DNA from: JBBRNH01 sp038230415
Lineage (GTDB): Bacteria; Bacteroidota; Bacteroidia; Cytophagales; Spirosomataceae
Direction of reading: 5' to 3'
DNA: 64,000 nucleotides
Assembly: GCA_038230415.1 (NCBI GenBank)
Contig: JBBRNH010000021.1
Span: 6,530-70,529 of the forward strand
Each line of letters starts with the position of its first letter. Within the stretch, counting starts at the first letter, position 1. Both the position numbers and the translations under genes were made by a program. The notes under the pieces were generated by a model. That model saw nothing but the letters and a program-made list of their open reading frames with translations, searched no databases and was not told where the DNA came from. Of the stretch, positions 8,521-17,178 are shown one piece after another.

Positions 8521-11500
8521 ATGAGGAAAACTCTATTCGTGAGTCTACTATTAGTCTGCTCACTCTGGTTGCCAGCTTTGGCCCAGGAGCGCAAAGTGTC
8601 GGGCGTGGTCAAGTCGTCAGAAGATGGCTCGGTTGTCCCCGGCGTATCGGTGGTGCTGAAAGGCTCCTCAAAAGGCACTGTAACCGATGGAAGCGGAGCC
8701 TATACCCTGAATGTTCCGACCGGAAGAGCCACTATCGTGTTCAGCGCGGTAGGGTTGGCGACGCAGGAAATTCTGGTATCAACGGAAACAAACCTGAACG
8801 TAAGTATGGCGGCTGATAGCCGCGTATTGACCGAGGTTGTTGTAACAGGTAGTGGTGTTGAGACCAGCAAAGCCAAACTTGGCATTGCCGTTGAGAGTAT
8901 CGGGTTCAAAAACCTGCCGCAAACGCCAACCGCTTCGATTGACCAGGCATTGGTCGGTAAAATTGCCGGGGCGCAGATTTCGTCGGTATCCGGTAACCCC
9001 GGCGACCCGGTCAACATTCTTCTGCGGGGTGTCAACACGGTGCAGGGCGGCACACGGCCCCTGATTATGGTAGATGGTGTGCAGGTAGCCGCTACTGATC
9101 TCAATTCGCTTGACCTGTCTAACGTTGACCACGTTGAGGTTGTTCAGGGCGCGGCTTCATCGTCGCTCTACGGGGCGCAGGGAGCCAACGGGGTTATCCA
9201 GATTTTTACCAAACGCGGCAAGAAAGGCAGGGCGCAGGTCAACTTCTCGGCCAGCTATGCCCAGAACGAGTTTTTGAACGTAGGGGGCGTGTCGAAGGCA
9301 AGCCTACACCCATACTTGACCAATGCCGGTGGCGAATTGGTCGGTTCGAGCGGCAACGTTATTAAATTGAACGCCTTTGGTGGCGTAGATGGCGGTGGTA
9401 CTACGGGTCTTTCGTACCAATACGGTGGTGGTACGCGCTATGCTATTCAGGATATTCGCAACGTAGCCAATAAACCGTACGTCGGTAATTTTAAGTATTA
9501 CGACCACTTTAATCAGGTGTTCCAGAAAGGCAGCACTACCAATGCCTCCATTAACATCTCAGGCGGTGGCGACAAGAGCGATTACAACATCTCCGTCTCG
9601 AATAACCATACCGTTACGTCTATTCTGAAAAACGGCTATCTCGACCGGACTAACGTGTCGGTCAATCTCGGTTTTGAGTTGGCAAAAGGACTCACAATCC
9701 GTTCGGGGACGCAGTTGATTTACACCAAAAATAACATGAAGCCGGGCTTGGGTGCGCCGGGCGGTACTTATTTTGGGCTTGCTAACAGGGCAGGCTCTAT
9801 CGGTCGGGTTTACGGTTTTTTGAACACATCGCCTTTTTTCGACCTCTCGGCTACAACACCCGACGGAAACTATCCGTACTACCAACGGGCGGGCTTTGTC
9901 AGTATCAACGCGGCTGACCCCTACTACGCCCTGCAATACACCGATGGCTTAGATAACAAGGTGGAAATCGTACAAAGCATACAGGCCGATTATAAACCGA
10001 GCAAGTATCTGGATTTCAACGTCAAATACGGGGTAAATTACCGCGACGAAAACGCCCGCTGGACGTACTACAACCAGTCGCAGAACGTCACCAGCAACAA
10101 TTACAACGTTTGGGCCAGCAGCTACGGAACGGATAATACGGGAGAAATTGACAATTTTCAGTACAAAAACGTCAACCAGAACCTGTTGGCTTCGGCTAAT
10201 TTAAAGCTCGATTTCGAGAAAGATCTCGGCCTGAAGATTCCCATCCAGACAACAACGCTGGCGCTCTTTGATTACCGCAATCAGCAGTACAAAGAACTCA
10301 GTACTTACGGTACTGGTCTTGGACTGTCTCCCCCGTTTAATACACAGGCAGCCAATAATAAAAACGTAGCCCTCGATTATATACGGCCTTTTGTTACCTA
10401 TGGTTATTTAGTTGACCAGACGGTTGACGTTGGCGAGTATGGAGGGGTGAAGGTGGGCTTCCGAAGCGACTATTCATCAACGTTCGGTTCGGGTTCAACG
10501 CCGTTTACGTTTCCGCACGCCAATGCCTACATAAACCCATTGTCGTTTTTTCAAAGTGCAGGGATTCAAAACACGTTGTCCTACTTCAAACTCCGGGCGG
10601 CATACGGCAAGGCCGGTATTCAGCCAGGGGCTTTTGACCGCTTCCCTGTTTTGGATAATTACAGCATCGGTTCATTGCAGACATACAGCATTCAGCCGAC
10701 AAGCAGTAACGCCAACCTGAACGTAGAGGTATCAACCGAAACAGAATTCGGTACTGATTTTGCCCTGAACCTCGGCAACCGTAGTTGGTTCCGCAATATA
10801 ACCGGGGCCTTCACAACCTGGTCACGCACAACGGCAGGGGCTATTTATCAGGCTCCGGTTGCTCCGTCAACTGGTTCAACTAACTTACTCACTAATGCGG
10901 TTGATTTAGCATCGAAGGGATACCAGTTCTCCCTCAGCACACCCATTTATGCGTCAAAAAACCTGAAATGGGACTTCACGGCAAACTATGGACATCAATT
11001 GTCGAAAGTAACCGCCATCCTGGGCGGGGCCGAGATTATTGACCAATCGGCTGCCGGTAGTACGGCATTGGCCCTGACGGTAGGTGACCCAATTGGTCAG
11101 GTATATGGCTACAAAGCCCTGACCAGTTTTGACTTCAAGCGGCAGGATGGTACGCGCTACATCAACCCGGCTGACGAGGGTAAATACAGTATTGTTGATG
11201 GTCGGGTGGTGAACAACACCACGTATCAGATTCAGTTTACGGATGAGAAGTATCCCCTGCTGAATCCGAACCCCAAGTTCAATATCTCGTTCATTAACGG
11301 AGTGACGTTCAAAAACTTCCTCACGCTGAGCGTTCAACTCGATTGGCTGTATGGGCAAAAACTATATAACCAAACCAAAGAATGGATGTACCGCGATGGT
11401 ATTCATGGCGACTTTATCAAGCCTGTTACCATCAACGGGAACACGGGAGCTTACACAGCTTACTGGTCAAGTGCTTACTACAACTTGTGGGGCAGTTTGC

Positions 11501-11790
11501 GCGGAGCCGGTAACAACGCCACCAAAGATTTCTTTGTGGAAGATGCCTCGTTTGTTCGGTTACGGAACGTGTCGCTGGGTATTGATCTGGCAAAACTGTT
11601 CAATGTACCCGTGTTGAACCGCGCCCAGTTGGTGTTTACGGGCCGCAACCTGCTGACCTGGACGAAATATTCGGGTTTTGACCCAGAAATCTCGTCTGGC
11701 CGGGCTGGTTCTGCCATTGACCGGGGTATTGACCATAGCACCTTGCCGAACACCAAATCGTATCAGGTGGGCATTAACATCGGTTTCTAA
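8521..11790 (+). CDS. SusC/RagA-family TonB-linked outer-membrane transporter (first pair)
   Basis: A 1089-residue outer-membrane receptor. Order: signal peptide (residues 1-22, ending 'PALAQ'), a carboxypeptidase-regulatory-like beta-sandwich (about 25-100, 'GVVKSSEDGSVVPGVSVVLKG'-type start), a plug domain (about 110-230, with 'NILLRGVNTVQGG', 'PLIMVDGVQV' and 'SSLYGAQGANGVIQIFTKRG') and a 22-strand beta-barrel to the C-terminal Phe. There is no extra N-terminal STN domain, so signalling through an anti-sigma factor is not expected. SusC proteins form the TonB-powered channel under a SusD lid and import oligosaccharides or peptides. The partner susD follows at 11847. The N-terminal 80 residues and the promoter closely match those of the second SusC, while the plug and barrel are divergent. 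Confidence 0.95.
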   Translation: MRKTLFVSLLLVCSLWLPALAQERKVSGVVKSSEDGSVVPGVSVVLKGSSKGTVTDGSGAYTLNVPTGRATIVFSAVGLATQEILVSTETNLNVSMAADSRVLTEVVVTGSGVETSKAKLGIAVESIGFKNLPQTPTASIDQALVGKIAGAQISSVSGNPGDPVNILLRGVNTVQGGTRPLIMVDGVQVAATDLNSLDLSNVDHVEVVQGAASSSLYGAQGANGVIQIFTKRGKKGRAQVNFSASYAQNEFLNVGGVSKASLHPYLTNAGGELVGSSGNVIKLNAFGGVDGGGTTGLSYQYGGGTRYAIQDIRNVANKPYVGNFKYYDHFNQVFQKGSTTNASINISGGGDKSDYNISVSNNHTVTSILKNGYLDRTNVSVNLGFELAKGLTIRSGTQLIYTKNNMKPGLGAPGGTYFGLANRAGSIGRVYGFLNTSPFFDLSATTPDGNYPYYQRAGFVSINAADPYYALQYTDGLDNKVEIVQSIQADYKPSKYLDFNVKYGVNYRDENARWTYYNQSQNVTSNNYNVWASSYGTDNTGEIDNFQYKNVNQNLLASANLKLDFEKDLGLKIPIQTTTLALFDYRNQQYKELSTYGTGLGLSPPFNTQAANNKNVALDYIRPFVTYGYLVDQTVDVGEYGGVKVGFRSDYSSTFGSGSTPFTFPHANAYINPLSFFQSAGIQNTLSYFKLRAAYGKAGIQPGAFDRFPVLDNYSIGSLQTYSIQPTSSNANLNVEVSTETEFGTDFALNLGNRSWFRNITGAFTTWSRTTAGAIYQAPVAPSTGSTNLLTNAVDLASKGYQFSLSTPIYASKNLKWDFTANYGHQLSKVTAILGGAEIIDQSAAGSTALALTVGDPIGQVYGYKALTSFDFKRQDGTRYINPADEGKYSIVDGRVVNNTTYQIQFTDEKYPLLNPNPKFNISFINGVTFKNFLTLSVQLDWLYGQKLYNQTKEWMYRDGIHGDFIKPVTINGNTGAYTAYWSSAYYNLWGSLRGAGNNATKDFFVEDASFVRLRNVSLGIDLAKLFNVPVLNRAQLVFTGRNLLTWTKYSGFDPEISSGRAGSAIDRGIDHSTLPNTKSYQVGINIGF

Positions 11791-11802
11791 TTCCATTCTC
11801 AA

Positions 11803-11831
11803 TCCCCTCGTCGGGAGTCGAGGGGACTTTT
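11803..11831 (+). terminator. hairpin with T-run between susC and susD (possible attenuator)
   Basis: An 8-bp perfect stem (11803-11810 with 11819-11826) with an 8-base loop is followed by CTTTTT. It lies in the short gap between the first susC and its susD. It could lower read-through into susD or protect the upstream mRNA. The second susC/susD pair has no such hairpin in its 32-base gap. Confidence 0.55.
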
Positions 11832-11846
11832 TAACGATAAAACAAC

Positions 11847-13547
11847 ATGAAACGTACCCTATTTTTTAATGCCATTGCCATTACTGTTACCCTGCTGGTA
11901 GGCGCGGGCTGTAAGGATCAATTGGACGTGGGCAACCCCAACGCACCAACTGTGAGCGGTAACGTGAATACCGAAACGGGTCTGATTGCCTTTGCCCAGG
12001 GGGGCGTATTTCTGAACGGCTTTTCTGCCGACCCCGATGGCAACGGTAACAAAACAGACAGTTGGTTGGGCGACACCTATTTCTCGTTGCCAATTGGCTA
12101 CGCCGAAACAATGGCCGACCACGTATCGGCGCAGGCATCCAACAATCAGGTTAGCACGATGGGTGTACCCGACTACTCGATTCTGGACGATGGTACGAAG
12201 TTGACCAATACCTCGCCCCAGGTCGGTATTATCCGGTCATATAACAACCGGGCTTCGACTGGCGCGGGCAACAACGCCATCTACTTCCAGTGGACCAATA
12301 TGTACGCTCTCAATAATGCCATGAATACGGTATTAGGCACCCTTGAGGGCATTACTTACACGGGCGACGCAGCAACCAAGAAAAACACCCTCAAAGCGTG
12401 GGCCTATTTCTGGAAAGGATTTGCCTACGCCAGTATCGGCTCGATGTACTATTCAGGCTTGATTATTGATAGCCCATCGAGTACAAATAACACCTACGTG
12501 CCGAGCAGTGCCATCATTGCCGAGTCCAACAAGAACTATAACCTTGCCGTAACGGCCTTAGGTGCCGCTACTTCGGCAGGTGATTATACTACCATGTTGG
12601 GGCAGTTGATTCCGGCAGTGAATCAAGTGGGGCTGGGTAAGGTGCCGACAACGGCAATGTGGTTGCGGAACATCAATACCATGCTGGCGCGGAACCTTGT
12701 AGCAACCAAATTGGCTCCGTTCGTCAATAACAACCTGAACGCAACGATTTCCAAGTCATCAACAACAGCCATGACCGCTGCTGACTGGACTCAGGTAGCA
12801 ACGTTAACAGCTAATGGGGTTAAAAAAGGTGACTTCATATTTACGGCTCGCTCGGCAGCGTTGAACTACATTATATCACCAGCGGGCGGTACGGTAGGGG
12901 CGTTAACGGTCGGTACAAACTCAAATACTACCTTCAAAATCACCGAGCGGTTTATTCAGAACTTCAACGCGGGGGACAAGCGGTTTACGGGCAACTTCGG
13001 CTTAAGCAGCCCCCAGTATGGTGATGATTACATCTATTCGACGCGCTACAATATGCTCGATGGATCAAAAACGCCGGCGGGCGTGGCAATGTTAGGAACG
13101 AAGACCGCCGGTATCTATGAACTGCCTATTACCGGCAGCTATGAAGAAAACGCGCTCATGCAAGCCGAAGCCAGCATTCGCCAAAACAGCATCGAACCGG
13201 CATTGGCCCTCGTTGATGCCGTGCGGACGTATCAGGGTGCGGGCGTGGTTGCTACCGCTGGCAACCAACTGACAGCCGCCCAGGCCATGAACGAGCTAAC
13301 GAAAGAATACCGGGTTGCGCTTTTTGGCCGGGGGGTGGCTTTCTACAACGCTCGTCGCTGGGGCTGGATTTACGATATCTCGAAAGGTGGCGGTAGCTAC
13401 AATAACATTGTTGTTACCAGAACGGGAGCCATTAATAAGAAAGCTATCATTAGCTATAATTTTATGGACTTCTGGGATATTCCTGCCGACGAAACGGTGC
13501 TGAACCCAGCCGCTTCGGGCGGTGTGGTGACAAACCCGAACTACTGA
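11847..13547 (+). CDS. SusD/RagB-family surface lipoprotein (first pair)
   Basis: A 566-residue lipoprotein with a lipobox ending 'LLVGAGC' (Cys22 is the predicted acylation site), so it is anchored to the outer membrane, most likely facing outward. The body has the Ala/Tyr-rich helical TPR layout of SusD-like proteins, and the C-terminal region shows the family pattern 'LTKEYRVALFGRGVAFYNARRWG'. SusD proteins bind the incoming ligand and act as the lid of the SusC barrel. The ligand class cannot be assigned. No glycoside hydrolase is linked, so this is not a typical polysaccharide utilisation locus. Confidence 0.92.
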   Translation: MKRTLFFNAIAITVTLLVGAGCKDQLDVGNPNAPTVSGNVNTETGLIAFAQGGVFLNGFSADPDGNGNKTDSWLGDTYFSLPIGYAETMADHVSAQASNNQVSTMGVPDYSILDDGTKLTNTSPQVGIIRSYNNRASTGAGNNAIYFQWTNMYALNNAMNTVLGTLEGITYTGDAATKKNTLKAWAYFWKGFAYASIGSMYYSGLIIDSPSSTNNTYVPSSAIIAESNKNYNLAVTALGAATSAGDYTTMLGQLIPAVNQVGLGKVPTTAMWLRNINTMLARNLVATKLAPFVNNNLNATISKSSTTAMTAADWTQVATLTANGVKKGDFIFTARSAALNYIISPAGGTVGALTVGTNSNTTFKITERFIQNFNAGDKRFTGNFGLSSPQYGDDYIYSTRYNMLDGSKTPAGVAMLGTKTAGIYELPITGSYEENALMQAEASIRQNSIEPALALVDAVRTYQGAGVVATAGNQLTAAQAMNELTKEYRVALFGRGVAFYNARRWGWIYDISKGGGSYNNIVVTRTGAINKKAIISYNFMDFWDIPADETVLNPAASGGVVTNPNY

Positions 13548-13580
13548 TTTGTAGAAACATACCGTAAGGGCGCTTACTAA

Positions 13581-13638
13581 AACCGCCAGCCGTAAACAGC
13601 GATTCCATTGGAAACGTTGTTTGCGGCTGGCGGTTTTA
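13581..13638 (+). terminator. terminator after first susCD pair
   Basis: A 17-bp stem with one mismatch (13581-13597 with 13619-13635), a 21-base loop and a short T-run lies 33 bases after the susD stop. The rest of the 323-base gap to 13870 is AT-rich and holds only the promoter described separately. Confidence 0.75.
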
Positions 13639-13799
13639 TCGTTTATGATTGGGCATAGAAATATACACTAACGAATTTTTTATAGAAAATTTTATAGAGT
13701 AATACTAACTAAGTATATTGATAGACCGATTCAAAATATTATTCTGCCTATTCTACTAAAAACGGTATTAAATATTGATTTTAAAATTTCAACAAAAGT

Positions 13800-13830
13800 T
13801 TTGTAATGTTTTCCGGTCTATATAGTTTTG
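13800..13830 (+). promoter_or_regulatory. Bacteroidota housekeeping promoter of second susC
   Basis: TTTG at 13800-13803 and TAGTTTTG at 13823-13830 are again exactly 19 bases apart, 40 bases before the start codon. The flanking bases from TTTTAAAATT through TTTTGTGG are nearly the same as in the first susC promoter. Confidence 0.75.
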
Positions 13831-13870
13831 TGGAAGTCTTCATGTTTTCTTAATCTAAAATAAACATACA

Positions 13871-16800
13871 ATGAGGAAATCTCTATTCGTGAGTCTGCTC
13901 CTGCTTTGCTCGTTTTGTGTGCCTGCATTGGCTCAGGAGCGCAAAGTGACCGGGGTAGTTAAGTCGTCGGACGACGGCGGTGCCATGCCCGGTGTATCAG
14001 TCGTGCTGAAAGGCTCGACGAAAGGCACCAATACCGATGCTACGGGGGCCTACACCATTTCGGTGCCGGAAAAAGGCGGTCGGCTGGTGTTTAGCTTCGT
14101 TGGCTCGGCCACCGAGGAAGTCGAAATTGGGAACCGCTCGACGATTGATGTAAAACTACTGACCGACAGCAAGCAGTTGGGCGAAGTGGTGGTAACGGCC
14201 ATCGGTATTCAGCGCGAGAAAAAAGCCCTCGCCTACGCCGTGACCAACGTAAAAGGAGACCTGCTCCAGCAACGCTCTGAGCCAGACCCCCTGCGGGCCT
14301 TGTCGGGCAAGGTGCCGGGTGTGACCATTACGGCGGGTGGCGGTGCGCCGGGACAGGCCACCAAAATTAACATTCGGGGTAACACCTCGTTCACGGGTAA
14401 CAACCAGCCCCTGTTTGTGGTGGACGGTATTCCGTTTGATAACTCGACCAACTCGGCGGGGTCTGAGTTCAGTAGTAACTCGGTAGTCTCGAACCGGGCC
14501 TACGACATTGACCCCAACAATATTGAGGCCATGACGGTGCTGAAAGGTGCGGCAGCTTCGGCACTCTATGGTTCGCGGGCGGCCAATGGTGTAATCGTCA
14601 TCACGACCAAATCGGGCAGCAAATCAGCCAAGAAAGGGCTGGAAGTGACCTACAACGGCTCATATTCGACCGAAAAAATTTCGAGCGTTCCCGATTATCA
14701 GAACACTTACACGCAGGGATCAAACCAGCAGTATAACGGTGGCTTCATTGGTAACTGGGGAACCGCATTTCCCTCAGAAGTGGACCGGATTAACGCACAG
14801 TTGGGCTTCAACCGTTACTCGAAAAGCATCGAGCCAGGTGCGCCAGAGGGTGAGGTTTTTAACCCCATCACCTCGCCAAACATTTCGTACACGTTCAGCC
14901 GGTATCCGAGCGTGTTCCCTGATTTAGTGGGCAAAACGGTTCCGCTGCAATCGCACGATATTATCGGCGGGTTTTTTAAGCGCGGTACGGTAATCGAAAA
15001 CGGCGTAAACATCAGTTCGACAGGTGAGAAAACGACGCTCAACGCGGGCGTGTCGCGCACCAAGAACGACGGGATTATTCCGAACTCCGGTACACTCCGC
15101 ACCTCGCTGAACTTTGGCGGTACGGCGCAGCTTGCCAACAAACTGAACATTTCGGGTAACGTCAACTACGTGAACACCACGCAGCAAAGCCCGCAGTCGG
15201 GCGCGTCGTTCTTCTCGGATTATGGCTCCGGCTCAACGGGTTCGATCTATGACCGGCTGTTTTACCTGCCCCGGAACTACAACCTCAACGAATACCCCTT
15301 CGAGAACCCCGTTGACGGCTCGAACGTGTTTTACCGGGCGTTGGACAACCCACGCTGGACGGCCAAATACAACCTCTATAACTCAAAAGTGAACCGGGTC
15401 TTTGGCAACATGGCTGCGACTTATGACGTGCTGCCCTGGCTCACGCTCACGGCGCGGGGTGGCATAAACACCTACCACGAAACCCGGAATAACAAGCTGC
15501 GTCCCGGTGGAACGGTTGTGCCGTTAGGCCGCGTGTCGCGCACCGAACTGACCAATACCGAAACCGACCTGACCTTCTTAGCCAGTGGCTCGCGGGACCT
15601 TTCGGAGCGGTTCAACCTGCGGGCATTGGTCGGTTTCAATGCCAACGAACGGCTTTACAGCGAGGCCGTGCTGACGGGTAACGAGGTGATTGATGCGTCG
15701 GTATTGACCGTAACCGGCACCAAGAGCCAGATTGCCACTGAATACAACAGCCGTCGGCGGTTATACGGCATTTTTGCCGAAGTAGGTCTGTCCTACAATG
15801 ATTATGCCTTCCTGACGGCCACCGTTCGGAATGACCACTCGTCAACGCTGGCTGCCAACAACAACAGCTATTACTACCCGGCCATTACGGGTGCGCTGGT
15901 GTTCACTCAGGCTCTGAACCTGCCCAAAAACATCCTGAACTTTGGTAAAATCAGGGCCAACTACGCCACCGTTGGTAAAGATGCCGATCCGTATTCGGTG
16001 CTGACGGCCTACAACATCGGTAGCAGCTACGTGAACGGCGCGGCCTATTCGCTGGCTTCGTTGCCATCCCGGTTGAACAACATAAACCTGAAACCGGAAT
16101 TTACGACCGAAACCGAAATCGGGGCTGAACTCCAGTTTTTCAACAATCGGATCAACATTGACGCGGCTTATTTCTACCGGAAATCAACTAACCTGATTGT
16201 GTCGCGCCGGATTCCGGCCACAACCGGCTTCTACAACGAGGTAACCAACGCGGGCCGGATCGACAACAAGGGTATCGAGGTAGCAATGACGGTTGTTCCC
16301 ATCCGGTTGCCAAACGGCTTCGAGTGGAACTCAACGTTTGCCTTCACCCGGCTGCGGTCAAACGTGGTGGATGCCGGCCCGGCCAACGAGATTTTCCTCG
16401 GCGGAACGGGCTTGTCGTCCCTCGGCACGATGCACCGCGTGGGTAATCCCTACGGCATGATTTATGGCGGGCAGAACGCCCGGAGCGAATCGGGCGCGTT
16501 GCTGATTAACCCAAACACGGGCTTCCCCTTCACCCAGCCAACGTCGGTACTGTTGGGCAATCCGGCTCCGAACTTTACGCTCGGCTGGACCAACACGTTC
16601 ACCTATCGCGGCTTCACGCTGTCGGCACTGATGGACTACCGGCAGGGCGGCAAAATTTACTCGGTCACGGCGGCATCGCTGCTGTTGCGGGGTCAGTTGA
16701 AATCGTCGGAAGACCGCGAAGGAATGCGCGTGATTCCGGGTGTGCTGGGCGACCCGGCCACCTACAAAGCGATCCTGGAAGATGGCAAAGAGGTGAAAAA

Positions 16801-17146
16801 TACCATTGCCATGACCGCGTTTCAGTCGCACTTCTCAAACGGTTTTGGGGCCTACGGTGCGGATGAGACCAACATTTACGATGCAACCGTGATCCGGTTG
16901 CGCGAAGTGACCTTTGGCTACAACGTACCGAAGCCTTTCCTGAAAAAGTACGCCCGCGTGTTTGGTGCGCTGCGCGTGTCGGCATCGGGCCGCAACCTGT
17001 GGTTCAAAGCTCCCAACCTGCTGAAAGGCTTGAACTTTGACCCCGAAGTATTGGCAAACTACGCCGACTCGAACGTGCAGGGTTTCGACCTCGGCGCGGC
17101 CCCCTCGACCCGGCGGTTTGGGCTTAACCTAACGGCTTCATTCTAA
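13871..17146 (+). CDS. SusC/RagA-family TonB-linked outer-membrane transporter (second pair)
   Basis: A 1091-residue receptor with signal peptide (1-22, 'VPALAQ'), carboxypeptidase-regulatory-like domain (about 25-100), plug (about 110-240, 'KINIRGNTSF', 'PLFVVDGIPFDN', 'LYGSRAANGVIVITTKSG') and C-terminal barrel ending in Phe. The family signature 'SRAANGVI' is closer to the common SusC/RagA type than in the first copy. From the plug on it is clearly a different paralogue from the first SusC, which suggests a different ligand. It is followed after 32 bases by its susD and then by a small lipoprotein gene, all probably one transcript. Confidence 0.95.
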   Translation: MRKSLFVSLLLLCSFCVPALAQERKVTGVVKSSDDGGAMPGVSVVLKGSTKGTNTDATGAYTISVPEKGGRLVFSFVGSATEEVEIGNRSTIDVKLLTDSKQLGEVVVTAIGIQREKKALAYAVTNVKGDLLQQRSEPDPLRALSGKVPGVTITAGGGAPGQATKINIRGNTSFTGNNQPLFVVDGIPFDNSTNSAGSEFSSNSVVSNRAYDIDPNNIEAMTVLKGAAASALYGSRAANGVIVITTKSGSKSAKKGLEVTYNGSYSTEKISSVPDYQNTYTQGSNQQYNGGFIGNWGTAFPSEVDRINAQLGFNRYSKSIEPGAPEGEVFNPITSPNISYTFSRYPSVFPDLVGKTVPLQSHDIIGGFFKRGTVIENGVNISSTGEKTTLNAGVSRTKNDGIIPNSGTLRTSLNFGGTAQLANKLNISGNVNYVNTTQQSPQSGASFFSDYGSGSTGSIYDRLFYLPRNYNLNEYPFENPVDGSNVFYRALDNPRWTAKYNLYNSKVNRVFGNMAATYDVLPWLTLTARGGINTYHETRNNKLRPGGTVVPLGRVSRTELTNTETDLTFLASGSRDLSERFNLRALVGFNANERLYSEAVLTGNEVIDASVLTVTGTKSQIATEYNSRRRLYGIFAEVGLSYNDYAFLTATVRNDHSSTLAANNNSYYYPAITGALVFTQALNLPKNILNFGKIRANYATVGKDADPYSVLTAYNIGSSYVNGAAYSLASLPSRLNNINLKPEFTTETEIGAELQFFNNRINIDAAYFYRKSTNLIVSRRIPATTGFYNEVTNAGRIDNKGIEVAMTVVPIRLPNGFEWNSTFAFTRLRSNVVDAGPANEIFLGGTGLSSLGTMHRVGNPYGMIYGGQNARSESGALLINPNTGFPFTQPTSVLLGNPAPNFTLGWTNTFTYRGFTLSALMDYRQGGKIYSVTAASLLLRGQLKSSEDREGMRVIPGVLGDPATYKAILEDGKEVKNTIAMTAFQSHFSNGFGAYGADETNIYDATVIRLREVTFGYNVPKPFLKKYARVFGALRVSASGRNLWFKAPNLLKGLNFDPEVLANYADSNVQGFDLGAAPSTRRFGLNLTASF

Positions 17147-17178
17147 GCGCGTCAACGTAACTTTTTGAACGAAAACAG

